Source: Bacteroidales bacterium UBA4893 (GTDB taxonomy: Bacteria; Bacteroidota; Bacteroidia; Bacteroidales; P3). Taken from it: 64,000 nucleotides of DNA. The stretch is from assembly GCA_002399025.1 (NCBI GenBank), contig DHCV01000025.1, positions 18,918 to 82,917 of the forward strand. The letters are read 5' to 3'. The position numbers and the translations under genes are program-made. The notes beneath the pieces were generated by a model. It made no database searches. It worked only from the letters and a program-made list of their open reading frames with translations, and was not told the DNA's origin. Shown in pieces: positions 34,041 through 42,451 of the stretch. Every line of letters starts with the position of its first letter. Positions within the stretch are counted from its first letter, which is position 1.

Positions 34041-36053
34041 ATGATTAAAACGATTTTATCAAGCTTATTACTGTTTTCCCTATTCCTTCCATCTGTTTTG
34101 GTGGGACAAACTCAAGATTCTCTTAAGACAATTCAGCTTAGGGAGGTTGAAATCACCTCAAAATCAATCAACGAGCAAGATTCTAAGCAATCATCTTCCA
34201 CTTTAGATTCAACAATAATCAAAAAAATATCACTAAGCTCTGTTGGCGAAATGGCGAAGTATATTGCTGGGGTTAGTGTTAAGGATTATGGTGGTGTTGG
34301 TGGCTTAAAGACAATTTCGGTTAGGGGCTTGGGTTCGGGACATAGTGCTGTGGTTTACGACGGCGTTAGTGTTACTGATTTTCAGACTGGTCAAGTTGAT
34401 TTAGGTAAGTTTTCTACTGGAAATATTAAGGCTGTCAATCTTTTCAATGGTCAATCCTTTTCTATGCTTCAAACTGCGAGAGCCTTAGCCTTTGCAAATG
34501 TTTTCTTAATTGAAACCCAAAAGCCTGTTTTCGATAGTTTGCAAAGGATAAAAGCTTCAATGAATGCCTCTTACGGTTCATTCAATTATGGGAATTTGGG
34601 TCTTAACATAGCATATAAAATAAATAATGTTTGGACCTCGTGGTTTGATTTTGATATTCAAAACACTAAGGGTAATTATCCTTATTTGCTTCGTTATGGG
34701 AATAGTGAGAATGACTCTACATCAAAAGAAATTAGAAAGAACTCCGATTATTTTGGGTTTAGGGGTGAGTGGAATGCTCATGCAAGCTTTAATGGTAAGA
34801 CTGATTTGAGGCTAAAGTCCTATTATTTCTATTCTGAAAGAGGATTACCTATGAGTACAACTCTCTATTACCTAAACTCTTCGCAAAGACTTTGGGATGA
34901 GAATTTCTTTTTGCAGAGTATTTTCACTCATAGGTTCAATTCAAGACTTTCTTACCGCAATCACGCTAAGGCTCTTTACTCTTTCTCCCATTTTCTTGAC
35001 CCAAACACCTTGAATTCTTCTGGTTTCCAAAGCGATAAGTATTATCAAAGGGAGTACTATATTAATAATGTTGCCTCCTACTTGGTTATGAAGAACCTTA
35101 GTTTTGCCCTTAGCAATGATATTTTTTATAATAACCTCAACGCTTCATCTTCCTTCTATTCAAAGGCAAATAGGACTTCTTCAATTTCGGCAATCAGCCT
35201 CCTATTTGACAATTCAAATCTACTAATTAATGCAAATCTCCTGCACAATTATGTTTTAGATTATGAGAACAAGGAAAGGACTCAAAAAACTCAAAGCCAT
35301 TTCTCTCCTTTTCTTTCAATTGGTTACACATGGGAAGAAACCTTTACCCTAAGTGCCTTTTATAAGGATGTATTTCGAATGCCAACCTTTAATGACTTGT
35401 ATTTTAACAGGGTAAGTTTTTCTTCCTTAGAGCCAGAAAAAGCAGAGCAATGGAATATTCACGCAGAGTTTTCTTGGAATTTTGGTGTTTTCAAAACTAA
35501 TTTCCTTTCCCTATCTGTTGATGCTTATTATAATAATGTAAGGGATAAGATTATTGCTGTGCCTCAAAGAAACCTATTCGTTTGGTCAATCATAAATTAT
35601 GGTAGGGTTGAGATAAAGGGTGTGGATATTCAGACTTCTTTCAGAACCTACCTTCCTTATTCTTTGGATTTGAACCTTAGGGCTACCTATTCCTACCAAA
35701 GTGCAACCGATGTTTCAGATGCTAACTCACTAACCTTTAATCATCAAATACCTTACACTCCTTTTCACTCCGGTTCTTTGTTCCTAAGCCTCACACATCC
35801 ATTTATGGATATTGCCTACACTATTAATTTTGTTGGCAAACGATTCTCGCTTGCAGAAAACATCGATAGAAATATGTTAAAGCCTTTTCAGGATCATTCA
35901 ATAACAATTTCTAAGGATTTCTTTTTGAAAAATAATAAGATAAATATAGGCCTATCTTGTCTTAATTTGTTTGGAGTGCAATATGAGGTAGTTCGCAACT
36001 ACCCTATGCCTCAAAGACAATTTCGTATAAACTTAAAATTAGATTTAAAATGA
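34041..36053 (+). CDS. btuB: TonB-dependent outer-membrane cobalamin receptor
   Basis: A 670-residue TonB-dependent receptor. It has a signal peptide (1-22), a plug domain (about 35-160: LREVEITSKSINEQ, VSVKDYGGVGGLKTISVRGL, SGHSAVVYDGVSVTDFQTGQ) and a 22-stranded barrel ending in FRINLKLDLK. The cobalamin riboswitch in its leader and the BtuG-like gene that overlaps its stop by 4 bases identify the substrate as vitamin B12 or a related corrinoid. The plug is the usual BtuB-like size and there is no N-terminal CarboxypepD domain. Confidence 0.92.
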   Translation: MIKTILSSLLLFSLFLPSVLVGQTQDSLKTIQLREVEITSKSINEQDSKQSSSTLDSTIIKKISLSSVGEMAKYIAGVSVKDYGGVGGLKTISVRGLGSGHSAVVYDGVSVTDFQTGQVDLGKFSTGNIKAVNLFNGQSFSMLQTARALAFANVFLIETQKPVFDSLQRIKASMNASYGSFNYGNLGLNIAYKINNVWTSWFDFDIQNTKGNYPYLLRYGNSENDSTSKEIRKNSDYFGFRGEWNAHASFNGKTDLRLKSYYFYSERGLPMSTTLYYLNSSQRLWDENFFLQSIFTHRFNSRLSYRNHAKALYSFSHFLDPNTLNSSGFQSDKYYQREYYINNVASYLVMKNLSFALSNDIFYNNLNASSSFYSKANRTSSISAISLLFDNSNLLINANLLHNYVLDYENKERTQKTQSHFSPFLSIGYTWEETFTLSAFYKDVFRMPTFNDLYFNRVSFSSLEPEKAEQWNIHAEFSWNFGVFKTNFLSLSVDAYYNNVRDKIIAVPQRNLFVWSIINYGRVEIKGVDIQTSFRTYLPYSLDLNLRATYSYQSATDVSDANSLTFNHQIPYTPFHSGSLFLSLTHPFMDIAYTINFVGKRFSLAENIDRNMLKPFQDHSITISKDFFLKNNKINIGLSCLNLFGVQYEVVRNYPMPQRQFRINLKLDLK

Positions 36054-37144
36054 AAAAAACAAAATGGATTTTAGCTTTTATCCTATTGGGATTAAACTTG
36101 GGATTTACTTCCTGCAAAGACGACACCGACAATGGAACAACGCCTACAACAACTCAAAACCTTCCAGAAGGAATATTTGTACTTTGTGAAGGAAATGATG
36201 GAATGAATAACTCATCCTTGATTCATTATAGCATTGGCACTAATGAAGTTATTGATATATTTGATAAGATAAATAATCAAGGCTTGGGCGATTTGGGAAA
36301 TGATATAGAACTTTTGGGGGACAAGCTTTTTGTTGCGGCAAAGGGTTCAGCAAGTGTTAATGTTTTGAACAGCAAGACAGGAAAGCTTATTAAGAGAATT
36401 CCTATTCTTGATGAAAATGGTACAAATAGAAAGCCTTCACGCCTTTGTCAAAGTACTACAATGCTTTACCTGTGTACGATTGATGGTTATGTTGTTGAGA
36501 TTAATCCCCAAACTCTTTCCCTTGGGCGAAAAGTTAAGGTTGGACGTAATCCAGAAGATATTTGTTATTTGAATGGAAACCTATATGTAACAAATTCAGG
36601 AGGCTTGGATTGGAACACTTCAGTTGGTTACGACAGGACTGTTTCTGTGGTTGATGCTCAAAGTATGACTGAAACTAAGAAGATTGATGTTGGACTTAAT
36701 CCTTCTTTCATTAAACCAATTGCGGAAAATACTATTGGATTAATTGTTAGAGGAAACTATAATGATGTCCCTACTTCCTTTTCTACAATTAATACTACAA
36801 CCAATGAGGTTGCTACAACTACCAATGTGAACATGAGTAATTTTGATGTGATTGGAAATAATATTCTTTACGTTAATTATGATTATATATCAATGCAAGC
36901 AAGTATTAAAACATATAATTATTTAACTAATACTTCTTCTGACTTTATCACTACTTCCGATATCTTACCTCAATTCATGAGTCCTTATGGTGTTAATGTT
37001 AACACGGCTTTCAATGAGGTTTATTTGACTGATGCAACAACTTATTCTACAAGTGGAAAGGTTTTTGTATTTGATTTGAACGGTAGTTTTAAATATTCTT
37101 TTGCAACAAGCAACATACCTTCAGTTAGTTTGAGGGTTGAATAA
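36050..37144 (+). CDS. btuG: Surface lipoprotein, BtuG-like beta-propeller (DUF5074/YncE)
   Basis: The 364-residue lipoprotein has a signal ending in GFTSC (lipid Cys about 23). A seven-bladed beta-propeller follows, with the family start GIFVLCEGNDGMNNSSLIHY and repeated blades (KLFVAAKGSASVNVL, YVVEINPQTLSLGRKVKVG, NEVYLTDATTY). In Bacteroides, BtuG is a surface-exposed lipoprotein that binds cobalamin very tightly and hands it to BtuB. The same riboswitch, the 4-base overlap with btuB and the propeller fold support that role here. The Asp/Thr-rich linker after the Cys would be a surface-export signal. Confidence 0.85.
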   Translation: MKKTKWILAFILLGLNLGFTSCKDDTDNGTTPTTTQNLPEGIFVLCEGNDGMNNSSLIHYSIGTNEVIDIFDKINNQGLGDLGNDIELLGDKLFVAAKGSASVNVLNSKTGKLIKRIPILDENGTNRKPSRLCQSTTMLYLCTIDGYVVEINPQTLSLGRKVKVGRNPEDICYLNGNLYVTNSGGLDWNTSVGYDRTVSVVDAQSMTETKKIDVGLNPSFIKPIAENTIGLIVRGNYNDVPTSFSTINTTTNEVATTTNVNMSNFDVIGNNILYVNYDYISMQASIKTYNYLTNTSSDFITTSDILPQFMSPYGVNVNTAFNEVYLTDATTYSTSGKVFVFDLNGSFKYSFATSNIPSVSLRVE

Positions 37145-37202
37145 TTTATAAGCCCTAAAGCAAATATTAGTAAATTTGATTATTATTTTAAGTTATTTTG
37201 CA

Positions 37203-37210
37203 TACTTTTG
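37203..37210 (+). promoter_or_regulatory. -7 promoter element for the sodium symporter gene
   Basis: TACTTTTG, 38 bases before the start codon, matching TAnnTTTG. Confidence 0.5.
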
Positions 37211-37248
37211 CAGAAGCTAATTCAAAGTAATAATCAAATTTCTTTTTT

Positions 37249-38598
37249 ATGGAAAACAAAATTACCTTTGGTTCTAAGTTTGGTACTCTTGCGGTTGTGG
37301 GAGGAAGCGTTATTGGTCTTGGAAACATTTGGAGGTTTCCCTATTTGGCTGGAAACAATGGAGGCTCTGCCTTTATAATTGTTTACATTCTTTGCAGTTT
37401 AACTATTGCAATCCCAATCATGATTAGTGAATTCGTTATTGGGCGTTCGACTGGCAAAAATGCATATGGTGCTTTCAAAGAGCTATCCCAAAAGAAAATA
37501 TGGGGATTTGTTGGACTAATTGGGATAATTACTGTTTTCTTTATCTATGGTTTCTATTCTGTTGTTGCTGGTTGGGCAATTTCTTTTATTCAAACCTCAC
37601 TAACAACCGGCTTTGCTGGTAAGGATGCTGAGGTTATTCAAAGTAATTTCATGAGTTATATTAATTCAGGATGGAAACCTACTCTTGCTGCCGGGATATT
37701 TATTATACTAACAGCATCAATTGTTATTGGGGGCATTCAGAAAGGCATTGAAAGAGTAAATAAGATTCTTATGCCAATGCTATTTATAATCATTATCCTC
37801 CTCTTTATCTATTCTACTTCCCTTTCTGGATTTGCCAATGCAATGGATTTCCTCTTGAAGCCCGATTTTAGTAAATTGGGACCAAAAGCAGTTATTGCAG
37901 CCATTGGACAATCTTTCTTTTCAATGAGTTTGGGTATGGGTTGTATGATTACTTATGGGTCTTACATTAAACAAAAGGCCTCTCTTTCGGGAATTGCGCT
38001 AACTATTGGGCTTGCCGACCTAACGGTTGCCCTGTTGGCTGGCTTTGCTATCTTCCCTGGTGTCTTTACGTTTGGGATTGAACCAACCTCTGGTCCTACA
38101 CTAATCTTCGAAACTCTTCCTTTGGTTTTTTCAATGATGCCTTTTGGGAATATATTTGCAATATTCTTTTTCTTCTTAGTTTTTATTGCAGCAATAACAT
38201 CATCTGTTTCAATGCTGGAGCCAATTTGTTTGTTTACAATTCAAGAATTTAAACTCTCAAGAACTAAATCAATCATTATTATCTCTATAATCATTTTTAT
38301 TTTAGCTGTTCTTTGTGCCTACTCACAGGTTGATAATTCTTCAATCAATCTCTTTGGGAAGAATTTGTTTGATGGTTTGAATGATTTAACTGATAAAATC
38401 CTCATGCCTTTTGGTGCATTACTCATAATTTTATACATTGGCTGGTTCGCAAACAAAGAATTAGTTAGGAATCAATTCACAAATAACTCTACAATACTAA
38501 ATAATGGATATAAGCTTTATATTAATGTAGTTAAGTACTTTGTACCTTTGGTTTTATCATTATTTATTCTAAATTTATTAGGATTACTCCAATACTAA
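37249..38598 (+). CDS. Neurotransmitter:sodium symporter family transporter
   Basis: A 449-residue integral membrane protein with 11-12 helices. The first helix carries the NSS signature GGSVIGLGNIWRFPYLAGNN, which binds substrate and sodium. Bacterial members (LeuT, MhsT, TnaT) import hydrophobic amino acids with sodium. The helix 6 unwound region FFSMSLGMGCMITYGSY is also typical. The gene is downstream of btuB-btuG but has its own promoter. Its substrate is likely an amino acid, in keeping with the lysine fermentation genes 1.2 kb further on. Confidence 0.93.
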   Translation: MENKITFGSKFGTLAVVGGSVIGLGNIWRFPYLAGNNGGSAFIIVYILCSLTIAIPIMISEFVIGRSTGKNAYGAFKELSQKKIWGFVGLIGIITVFFIYGFYSVVAGWAISFIQTSLTTGFAGKDAEVIQSNFMSYINSGWKPTLAAGIFIILTASIVIGGIQKGIERVNKILMPMLFIIIILLFIYSTSLSGFANAMDFLLKPDFSKLGPKAVIAAIGQSFFSMSLGMGCMITYGSYIKQKASLSGIALTIGLADLTVALLAGFAIFPGVFTFGIEPTSGPTLIFETLPLVFSMMPFGNIFAIFFFFLVFIAAITSSVSMLEPICLFTIQEFKLSRTKSIIIISIIIFILAVLCAYSQVDNSSINLFGKNLFDGLNDLTDKILMPFGALLIILYIGWFANKELVRNQFTNNSTILNNGYKLYINVVKYFVPLVLSLFILNLLGLLQY

Positions 38599-38655
38599 CA
38601 TTTTGCTGTTAGTAAATAACTTGCAATTTTAATGCATTAGAGTAGTTTTTGATGA

Positions 38656-38663
38656 TAAATTTG
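38656..38663 (+). promoter_or_regulatory. -7 promoter element for the barrel gene at 38741
   Basis: TAAATTTG, about 77 bases before the start codon. Confidence 0.5.
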
Positions 38664-38740
38664 CAACATATTCTTATTTTAAGAGTAAAAGTAACAGATT
38701 AAGTCAAACAAACAAGTTTATTAATTAAAAACAAAACATC

Positions 38741-39412
38741 ATGAAAAAGAATTTAATTATCTTAGTTGCTGTTCTATTAACATCAACTTTCGCATTTGCT
38801 CAAAGTGGCAAAATGTTTGTAACTGGTAACTTGGATTTCAACACCAATAACACTACCATAACTACTGTATTAAACAGTACTACAACAGAAACCATTCTAC
38901 GAGATGGTAGTAATTTTGGAATCAATGCTTCTTTCCATTACAAAGTTATAGACAATCTCGCAGTTGGTCTTGGATTAGGCTATAATACAACTAGAGATTG
39001 GACAGGTACTTTTAATAATAAAGAAGTTAATGATTACACAAATTTATTTAACATTACTCCTTCTGCCATTTATTTCATAGAAATCAATGACAAATTCCAA
39101 TTCACCCCTGAACTATTCTTCAATATTGGTTTTGGAGGTGCAAATTATCAATTCTATAATGTTGCTAATGACAATGTAGAAGATTTCACAGCAAGTACTT
39201 TTGGTTTTGGAGTAGGAATTATTCCATTAAGCTTCAACTATAACATGAACGACAACTTAGCACTTGCATTTTCTTTAGGTGAAATAAGCTATTCTAATCA
39301 AAAAACATCTATTGATGAACCTGCTCCATTTGCTTCAAATGAATCAGTTAATGGTGGTTTTAACCTTCAATTAAACTCTGGATTTAGAATTGGATTACGT
39401 TATTTCTTCTAA
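38741..39412 (+). CDS. Outer-membrane beta-barrel protein
   Basis: The 223-residue protein has a signal peptide (MKKNLIILVAVLLTSTFAFA) and a small barrel of about eight strands (GKMFVTGNLDFNTNN, NFGINASFHYKVIDNLAVGL, FGFGVGIIPLSFNYNMND). It ends in LNSGFRIGLRYFF, with the C-terminal Phe expected for BAM recognition. It resembles the OmpW/outer membrane beta-barrel domain proteins of Bacteroidota. No specific role can be given. A terminator follows. Confidence 0.78.
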   Translation: MKKNLIILVAVLLTSTFAFAQSGKMFVTGNLDFNTNNTTITTVLNSTTTETILRDGSNFGINASFHYKVIDNLAVGLGLGYNTTRDWTGTFNNKEVNDYTNLFNITPSAIYFIEINDKFQFTPELFFNIGFGGANYQFYNVANDNVEDFTASTFGFGVGIIPLSFNYNMNDNLALAFSLGEISYSNQKTSIDEPAPFASNESVNGGFNLQLNSGFRIGLRYFF

Positions 39413-39437
39413 AATTCAAATTTCATAGCAATAACTC

Positions 39438-39469
39438 AAAGGAGTGGGATAAGTCCTGCTCCTTTTTTT
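39438..39469 (+). terminator. Intrinsic terminator of the barrel gene
   Basis: AAAGGAG (39438-39444) and CTCCTTT (39459-39465) pair, with an internal GGGA/TCCT pairing, followed by a T run. Confidence 0.85.
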
Positions 39470-39505
39470 ATTGTACAAAATTCTATTCCCATTATCAATA
39501 AACTA

Positions 39506-39580
39506 AAACCTTATTTCAGAAAATCTAAACCTTATTTTAAATTATTCAAACCTTATTTTAATATATCTAAGTATTATTTC
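39506..39580. repeat. Direct array of AAACCTTATTTC, 21-bp period
   Basis: Copies start at 39506, 39527, 39548 and 39569, exactly 21 bp apart; the last is degenerate (AAGTATTATTTC). The complement of this unit (AAATAAGGTTT) also occurs at the flank of the array at 1380. It lies between the terminator of the barrel gene and the promoter of the lysine operon. Confidence 0.85.
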
Positions 39581-39600
39581 CAATATTTTTTTTCATATTC

Positions 39601-39631
39601 TTGTTTATTTAGTGGTAATTACCTAATTTTG
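39601..39631 (+). promoter_or_regulatory. Promoter of the lysine-fermentation operon
   Basis: TTG at 39601-39603 and TAATTTTG at 39624-39631, spaced 20 bases, match the Bacteroidota -33/-7 pattern. The leader is then about 125 bases and contains two hairpins. Confidence 0.6.
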
Positions 39632-39640
39632 CAACCTGAA

Positions 39641-39720
39641 TTTATGCTATGTTTTTAGCATAAAAGATTAAAGTATAGTAATAATAGCATTTTCAAGGAT
39701 TAATGGAGTTCAGCCTTGAA
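39641..39720 (+). promoter_or_regulatory. Structured leader of kdd (two hairpins)
   Basis: Hairpin one: TTTATGCTA pairs with TAGCATAAA around a 6-base loop (39641-39664). Hairpin two: TTCAAGG pairs with CCTTGAA (39692-39698 with 39714-39720). Neither is followed by a T run and I do not recognise a known riboswitch. A regulatory or mRNA-stability role is possible. Confidence 0.5.
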
Positions 39721-39760
39721 GGAATTGCTAAAAAATAATGAACTCAGCAAATTGAAATAT

Positions 39761-40801
39761 ATGAAAAAAGGATGTAAATACGGCACACACCGTGTATTGG
39801 AGCCAAAAGGAGTGTTACCACAACCAGCTAACAAAATTGACAATAATATGGATGAAATCTATGATAATGAAATCCTTATTGATGTTCAAACTTTAAATGT
39901 TGATAGTGCTTCTTTTACTCAAATTGAAGAACAAGCAGGTGGAGATAAGGCAAAGATTGCTGAAATTATGATGGGAATTGTTGAAAAACAAGGAAAACAC
40001 AGAAACCCTGTAACTGGTTCTGGCGGTATGTTGCTTGGAACAGTTGAAAAAATTGGTGACGCACTTGTTGGAAAGACTGACCTTAAGGTTGGTGATAAGA
40101 TAGCTACTTTAGTTTCTCTTTCACTTACTCCTTTGAGAATTGATAAAATTAAAGATATTCGTCCTGATATTGACCAAGTTGACATTGACGGTAAGGCTAT
40201 CTTGTTTGAAAGCGGAATTTATGCTAAGATTCCTTCTGATTTACCAGAAAACTTAGCTCTTTCAGCATTAGACGTTGCTGGTGCTCCTGCTCAAACTGCA
40301 AAATTAGTAAAACCTGGCGATACTGTTTTGGTTATTGGTGCTGGTGGAAAATCTGGTATGCTTTGTTGCTATGAAGCAAAGAAACGTGCTGGAGTTACTG
40401 GAAAAGTTATTGGACTTTGTCATAGCCAAAAATCAACAGAAAGACTTATGAAATTAGGTTTTGCTGACCACGTATTTTCTGCAGATGCAACTCAACCAGT
40501 TCCTGTTATGCAAAAAATTCAAGAACTAACAAATGGCGAAATGGCTGACGTAACTATCAACAATGTTAACATTACAGACACTGAAATGACTTCAATCCTT
40601 TGTACTAAAGACACGGGATTAGTTTACTTCTTCTCAATGGCAACAAGCTTCACAAAAGCAGCTTTGGGTGCTGAAGGAGTTGGTTCTGACGTAACAATGA
40701 TTGTTGGAAATGGTTATACTCGTGGTCACGCTGAAATAACTCTTCAACTTCTTCGTGAATCAGAAAAGCTTAGAGATATTTTCACTGAACTTTACGCTTA
40801 A
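39761..40801 (+). CDS. kdd: L-erythro-3,5-diaminohexanoate dehydrogenase
   Basis: Kdd oxidatively deaminates 3,5-diaminohexanoate to 5-amino-3-oxohexanoate with NAD(P), a mid step of lysine fermentation. The 346-residue protein starts MKKGCKYGTHRVLEPKGVLP at ATG 39761; the frame is open 15 codons further up but without an ATG. A Rossmann site is seen in VLVIGAGGKSGMLCCYEAKK and a family-specific N-terminal domain precedes it. Next on the strand are DUF3795, kamA, kamB and kamC. A hairpin with a T run at 40821-40856 separates kdd from them. Confidence 0.93.
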   Translation: MKKGCKYGTHRVLEPKGVLPQPANKIDNNMDEIYDNEILIDVQTLNVDSASFTQIEEQAGGDKAKIAEIMMGIVEKQGKHRNPVTGSGGMLLGTVEKIGDALVGKTDLKVGDKIATLVSLSLTPLRIDKIKDIRPDIDQVDIDGKAILFESGIYAKIPSDLPENLALSALDVAGAPAQTAKLVKPGDTVLVIGAGGKSGMLCCYEAKKRAGVTGKVIGLCHSQKSTERLMKLGFADHVFSADATQPVPVMQKIQELTNGEMADVTINNVNITDTEMTSILCTKDTGLVYFFSMATSFTKAALGAEGVGSDVTMIVGNGYTRGHAEITLQLLRESEKLRDIFTELYA

Positions 40802-40820
40802 TTAATTAATTAAATGGATT

Positions 40821-40856
40821 AAACTGTGAGTAGAGTTTTTCTACTTACAGTTTTTT
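40821..40856 (+). terminator. Terminator-like hairpin inside the lysine operon
   Basis: AAACTGT-GAGTAGA-loop-CTACTTACAGTTT forms a stem of about 12 bp followed by six T. It lies between kdd and the DUF3795 gene and would make kdd more abundant than the genes after it. Confidence 0.75.
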
Positions 40857-40875
40857 ATTATAAACTTGAATCTTT

Positions 40876-41178
40876 ATGAATAATATTAGTGTTTGTGGAA
40901 TTGATTGCGATATTGCATGCATTGAGTGCAATAAGTATTTAGACGTTCCGTGTAAGGGCTGCAACGAATTGAAAGGTAGATTGTTTTGGACAAAACATTT
41001 GGGCTTAGAAGTTTGCCCTATCTATAATTGTTGCGTCAATGAAAAACAATTGGAACATTGTGGAAAGTGTGATAAGCTGCCTTGCGATGTTTTCTTTTCA
41101 ACAAAAGACCCTTCAATTTCTGATGAGTTGTTTAGAGAAAAGATTCAAGAGAGAGTAGATTTACTAATGACTTTATAA
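40876..41178 (+). CDS. DUF3795-domain cysteine-rich protein
   Basis: This 100-residue protein is rich in Cys with the DUF3795 layout: SVCGIDCDIACIECNKY at the start, CKGCNELKGRLF, CPIYNCCV and HCGKCDKLPCDVFF. The Cys pattern suggests zinc or iron-sulfur binding. The family's function is unknown. It ends 14 bases before kamA in the lysine operon, which may be chance or may point to a role with the radical enzymes there. Confidence 0.82.
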   Translation: MNNISVCGIDCDIACIECNKYLDVPCKGCNELKGRLFWTKHLGLEVCPIYNCCVNEKQLEHCGKCDKLPCDVFFSTKDPSISDELFREKIQERVDLLMTL

Positions 41179-41192
41179 AAACAATTATATTT

Positions 41193-42449
41193 ATGCAAGT
41201 AAACAGAAGAAAAGAATTATTCCCTGAGGTTTCTGACAAAGACTGGAAAGATTGGAAATGGCAAGTAAAGAATAGAATAGAAACACTTGATGATTTAAAA
41301 AAATATATCAACCTGACCCCACAAGAAGAGGAAGGTGTTATGAAATCTCTCAAAACCCTTCGTATGGCAATCACGCCATATTATCTATCTTTAATTGATA
41401 TAAATAATCCAAACTGTCCAGTTAGAAGACAAGCTATTCCAACAGCAGCAGAAGTTTATCAGTCACCAGCTGACCTTTTAGACCCACTTAGTGAGGATGA
41501 GGACTCTCCAGTTGAAGGACTAACTCATCGTTATCCAGATAGAGTTTTGTTCCTCATCACTGATATGTGTTCAATGTATTGTCGTCATTGCACAAGAAGA
41601 AGATTTGCAGGACAAAAAGATGCAGAAAGTCCGTCTGAAAGAATTCAAAAAGCAATTGATTATATTGCAAAAACCCCACAGGTTAGAGATGTGTTGCTTT
41701 CAGGAGGTGATGCCTTAATGGTAAGCGATAAAATGTTAGAATCAATAATTCAACGCCTAAGAGAAATTCCTCATGTTGAAATTATTCGTATTGGTTCTCG
41801 TACTCCTGTTGTTTGCCCTCAACGTATTACTGATGATTTATGTAATATGTTAAAGAAATATCATCCAATTTGGTTAAACACTCACTTTAATCACCCTAAC
41901 GAATGTACTGCTGAAGCATTAGAGGCTTGTGAAAGAATGGCAAATGCAGGTATTCCTTTAGGAAACCAATCTGTTCTTTTGAGAGGAGTTAATGATGATG
42001 TTAGAGTAATGAAGAAATTGGTTCAAAAATTAGTAATGATGAGAGTTCGTCCTTATTATATTTACCAATGCGACCTTTCTATGGGATTGGAACATTTCCG
42101 CACCCCTGTTTCAAAAGGAATTGAAATTATTGAGAACCTAAGAGGACATACATCTGGTTATTCTGTTCCAACCTTCGTTGTAGATGCACCAGGAGGAGGA
42201 GGAAAAACTCCAGTAATGCCTCAATATATTGTATCACAAAGTCCTGGCAAGGTAGTTTTGAGAAACTTTGAAGGAGTAATTACTACCTATACAGAACCAA
42301 CTAACTATTCTAATGAATGCGAATGTGATATTGACTTTTTGAATGAAGAAATGAAAACAGATGGTGTTGCGAGCCTATTGCACGGAGATAGACTTGCTCT
42401 TGAGCCAAGTAATTTGGCAAGACACCAACGCATAAAGAAGAAAAAATAG
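41193..42449 (+). CDS. kamA: L-lysine 2,3-aminomutase
   Basis: A radical SAM, PLP-dependent enzyme (418 residues) that converts L-lysine to L-beta-lysine, the first step of lysine fermentation. The [4Fe-4S] cluster motif is CSMYCRHC (Cys at about 126, 130 and 133). The PLP lysine lies in PGGGGKTPVMPQY at about residue 338. The N-terminal WKDWKWQVKNRI and the C-terminal Cys-bearing region match family members from Bacteroidota, Fusobacterium and Clostridium. Next downstream are kamB and kamC. Confidence 0.97.
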   Translation: MQVNRRKELFPEVSDKDWKDWKWQVKNRIETLDDLKKYINLTPQEEEGVMKSLKTLRMAITPYYLSLIDINNPNCPVRRQAIPTAAEVYQSPADLLDPLSEDEDSPVEGLTHRYPDRVLFLITDMCSMYCRHCTRRRFAGQKDAESPSERIQKAIDYIAKTPQVRDVLLSGGDALMVSDKMLESIIQRLREIPHVEIIRIGSRTPVVCPQRITDDLCNMLKKYHPIWLNTHFNHPNECTAEALEACERMANAGIPLGNQSVLLRGVNDDVRVMKKLVQKLVMMRVRPYYIYQCDLSMGLEHFRTPVSKGIEIIENLRGHTSGYSVPTFVVDAPGGGGKTPVMPQYIVSQSPGKVVLRNFEGVITTYTEPTNYSNECECDIDFLNEEMKTDGVASLLHGDRLALEPSNLARHQRIKKKK

Positions 42450-42451
42450 AA

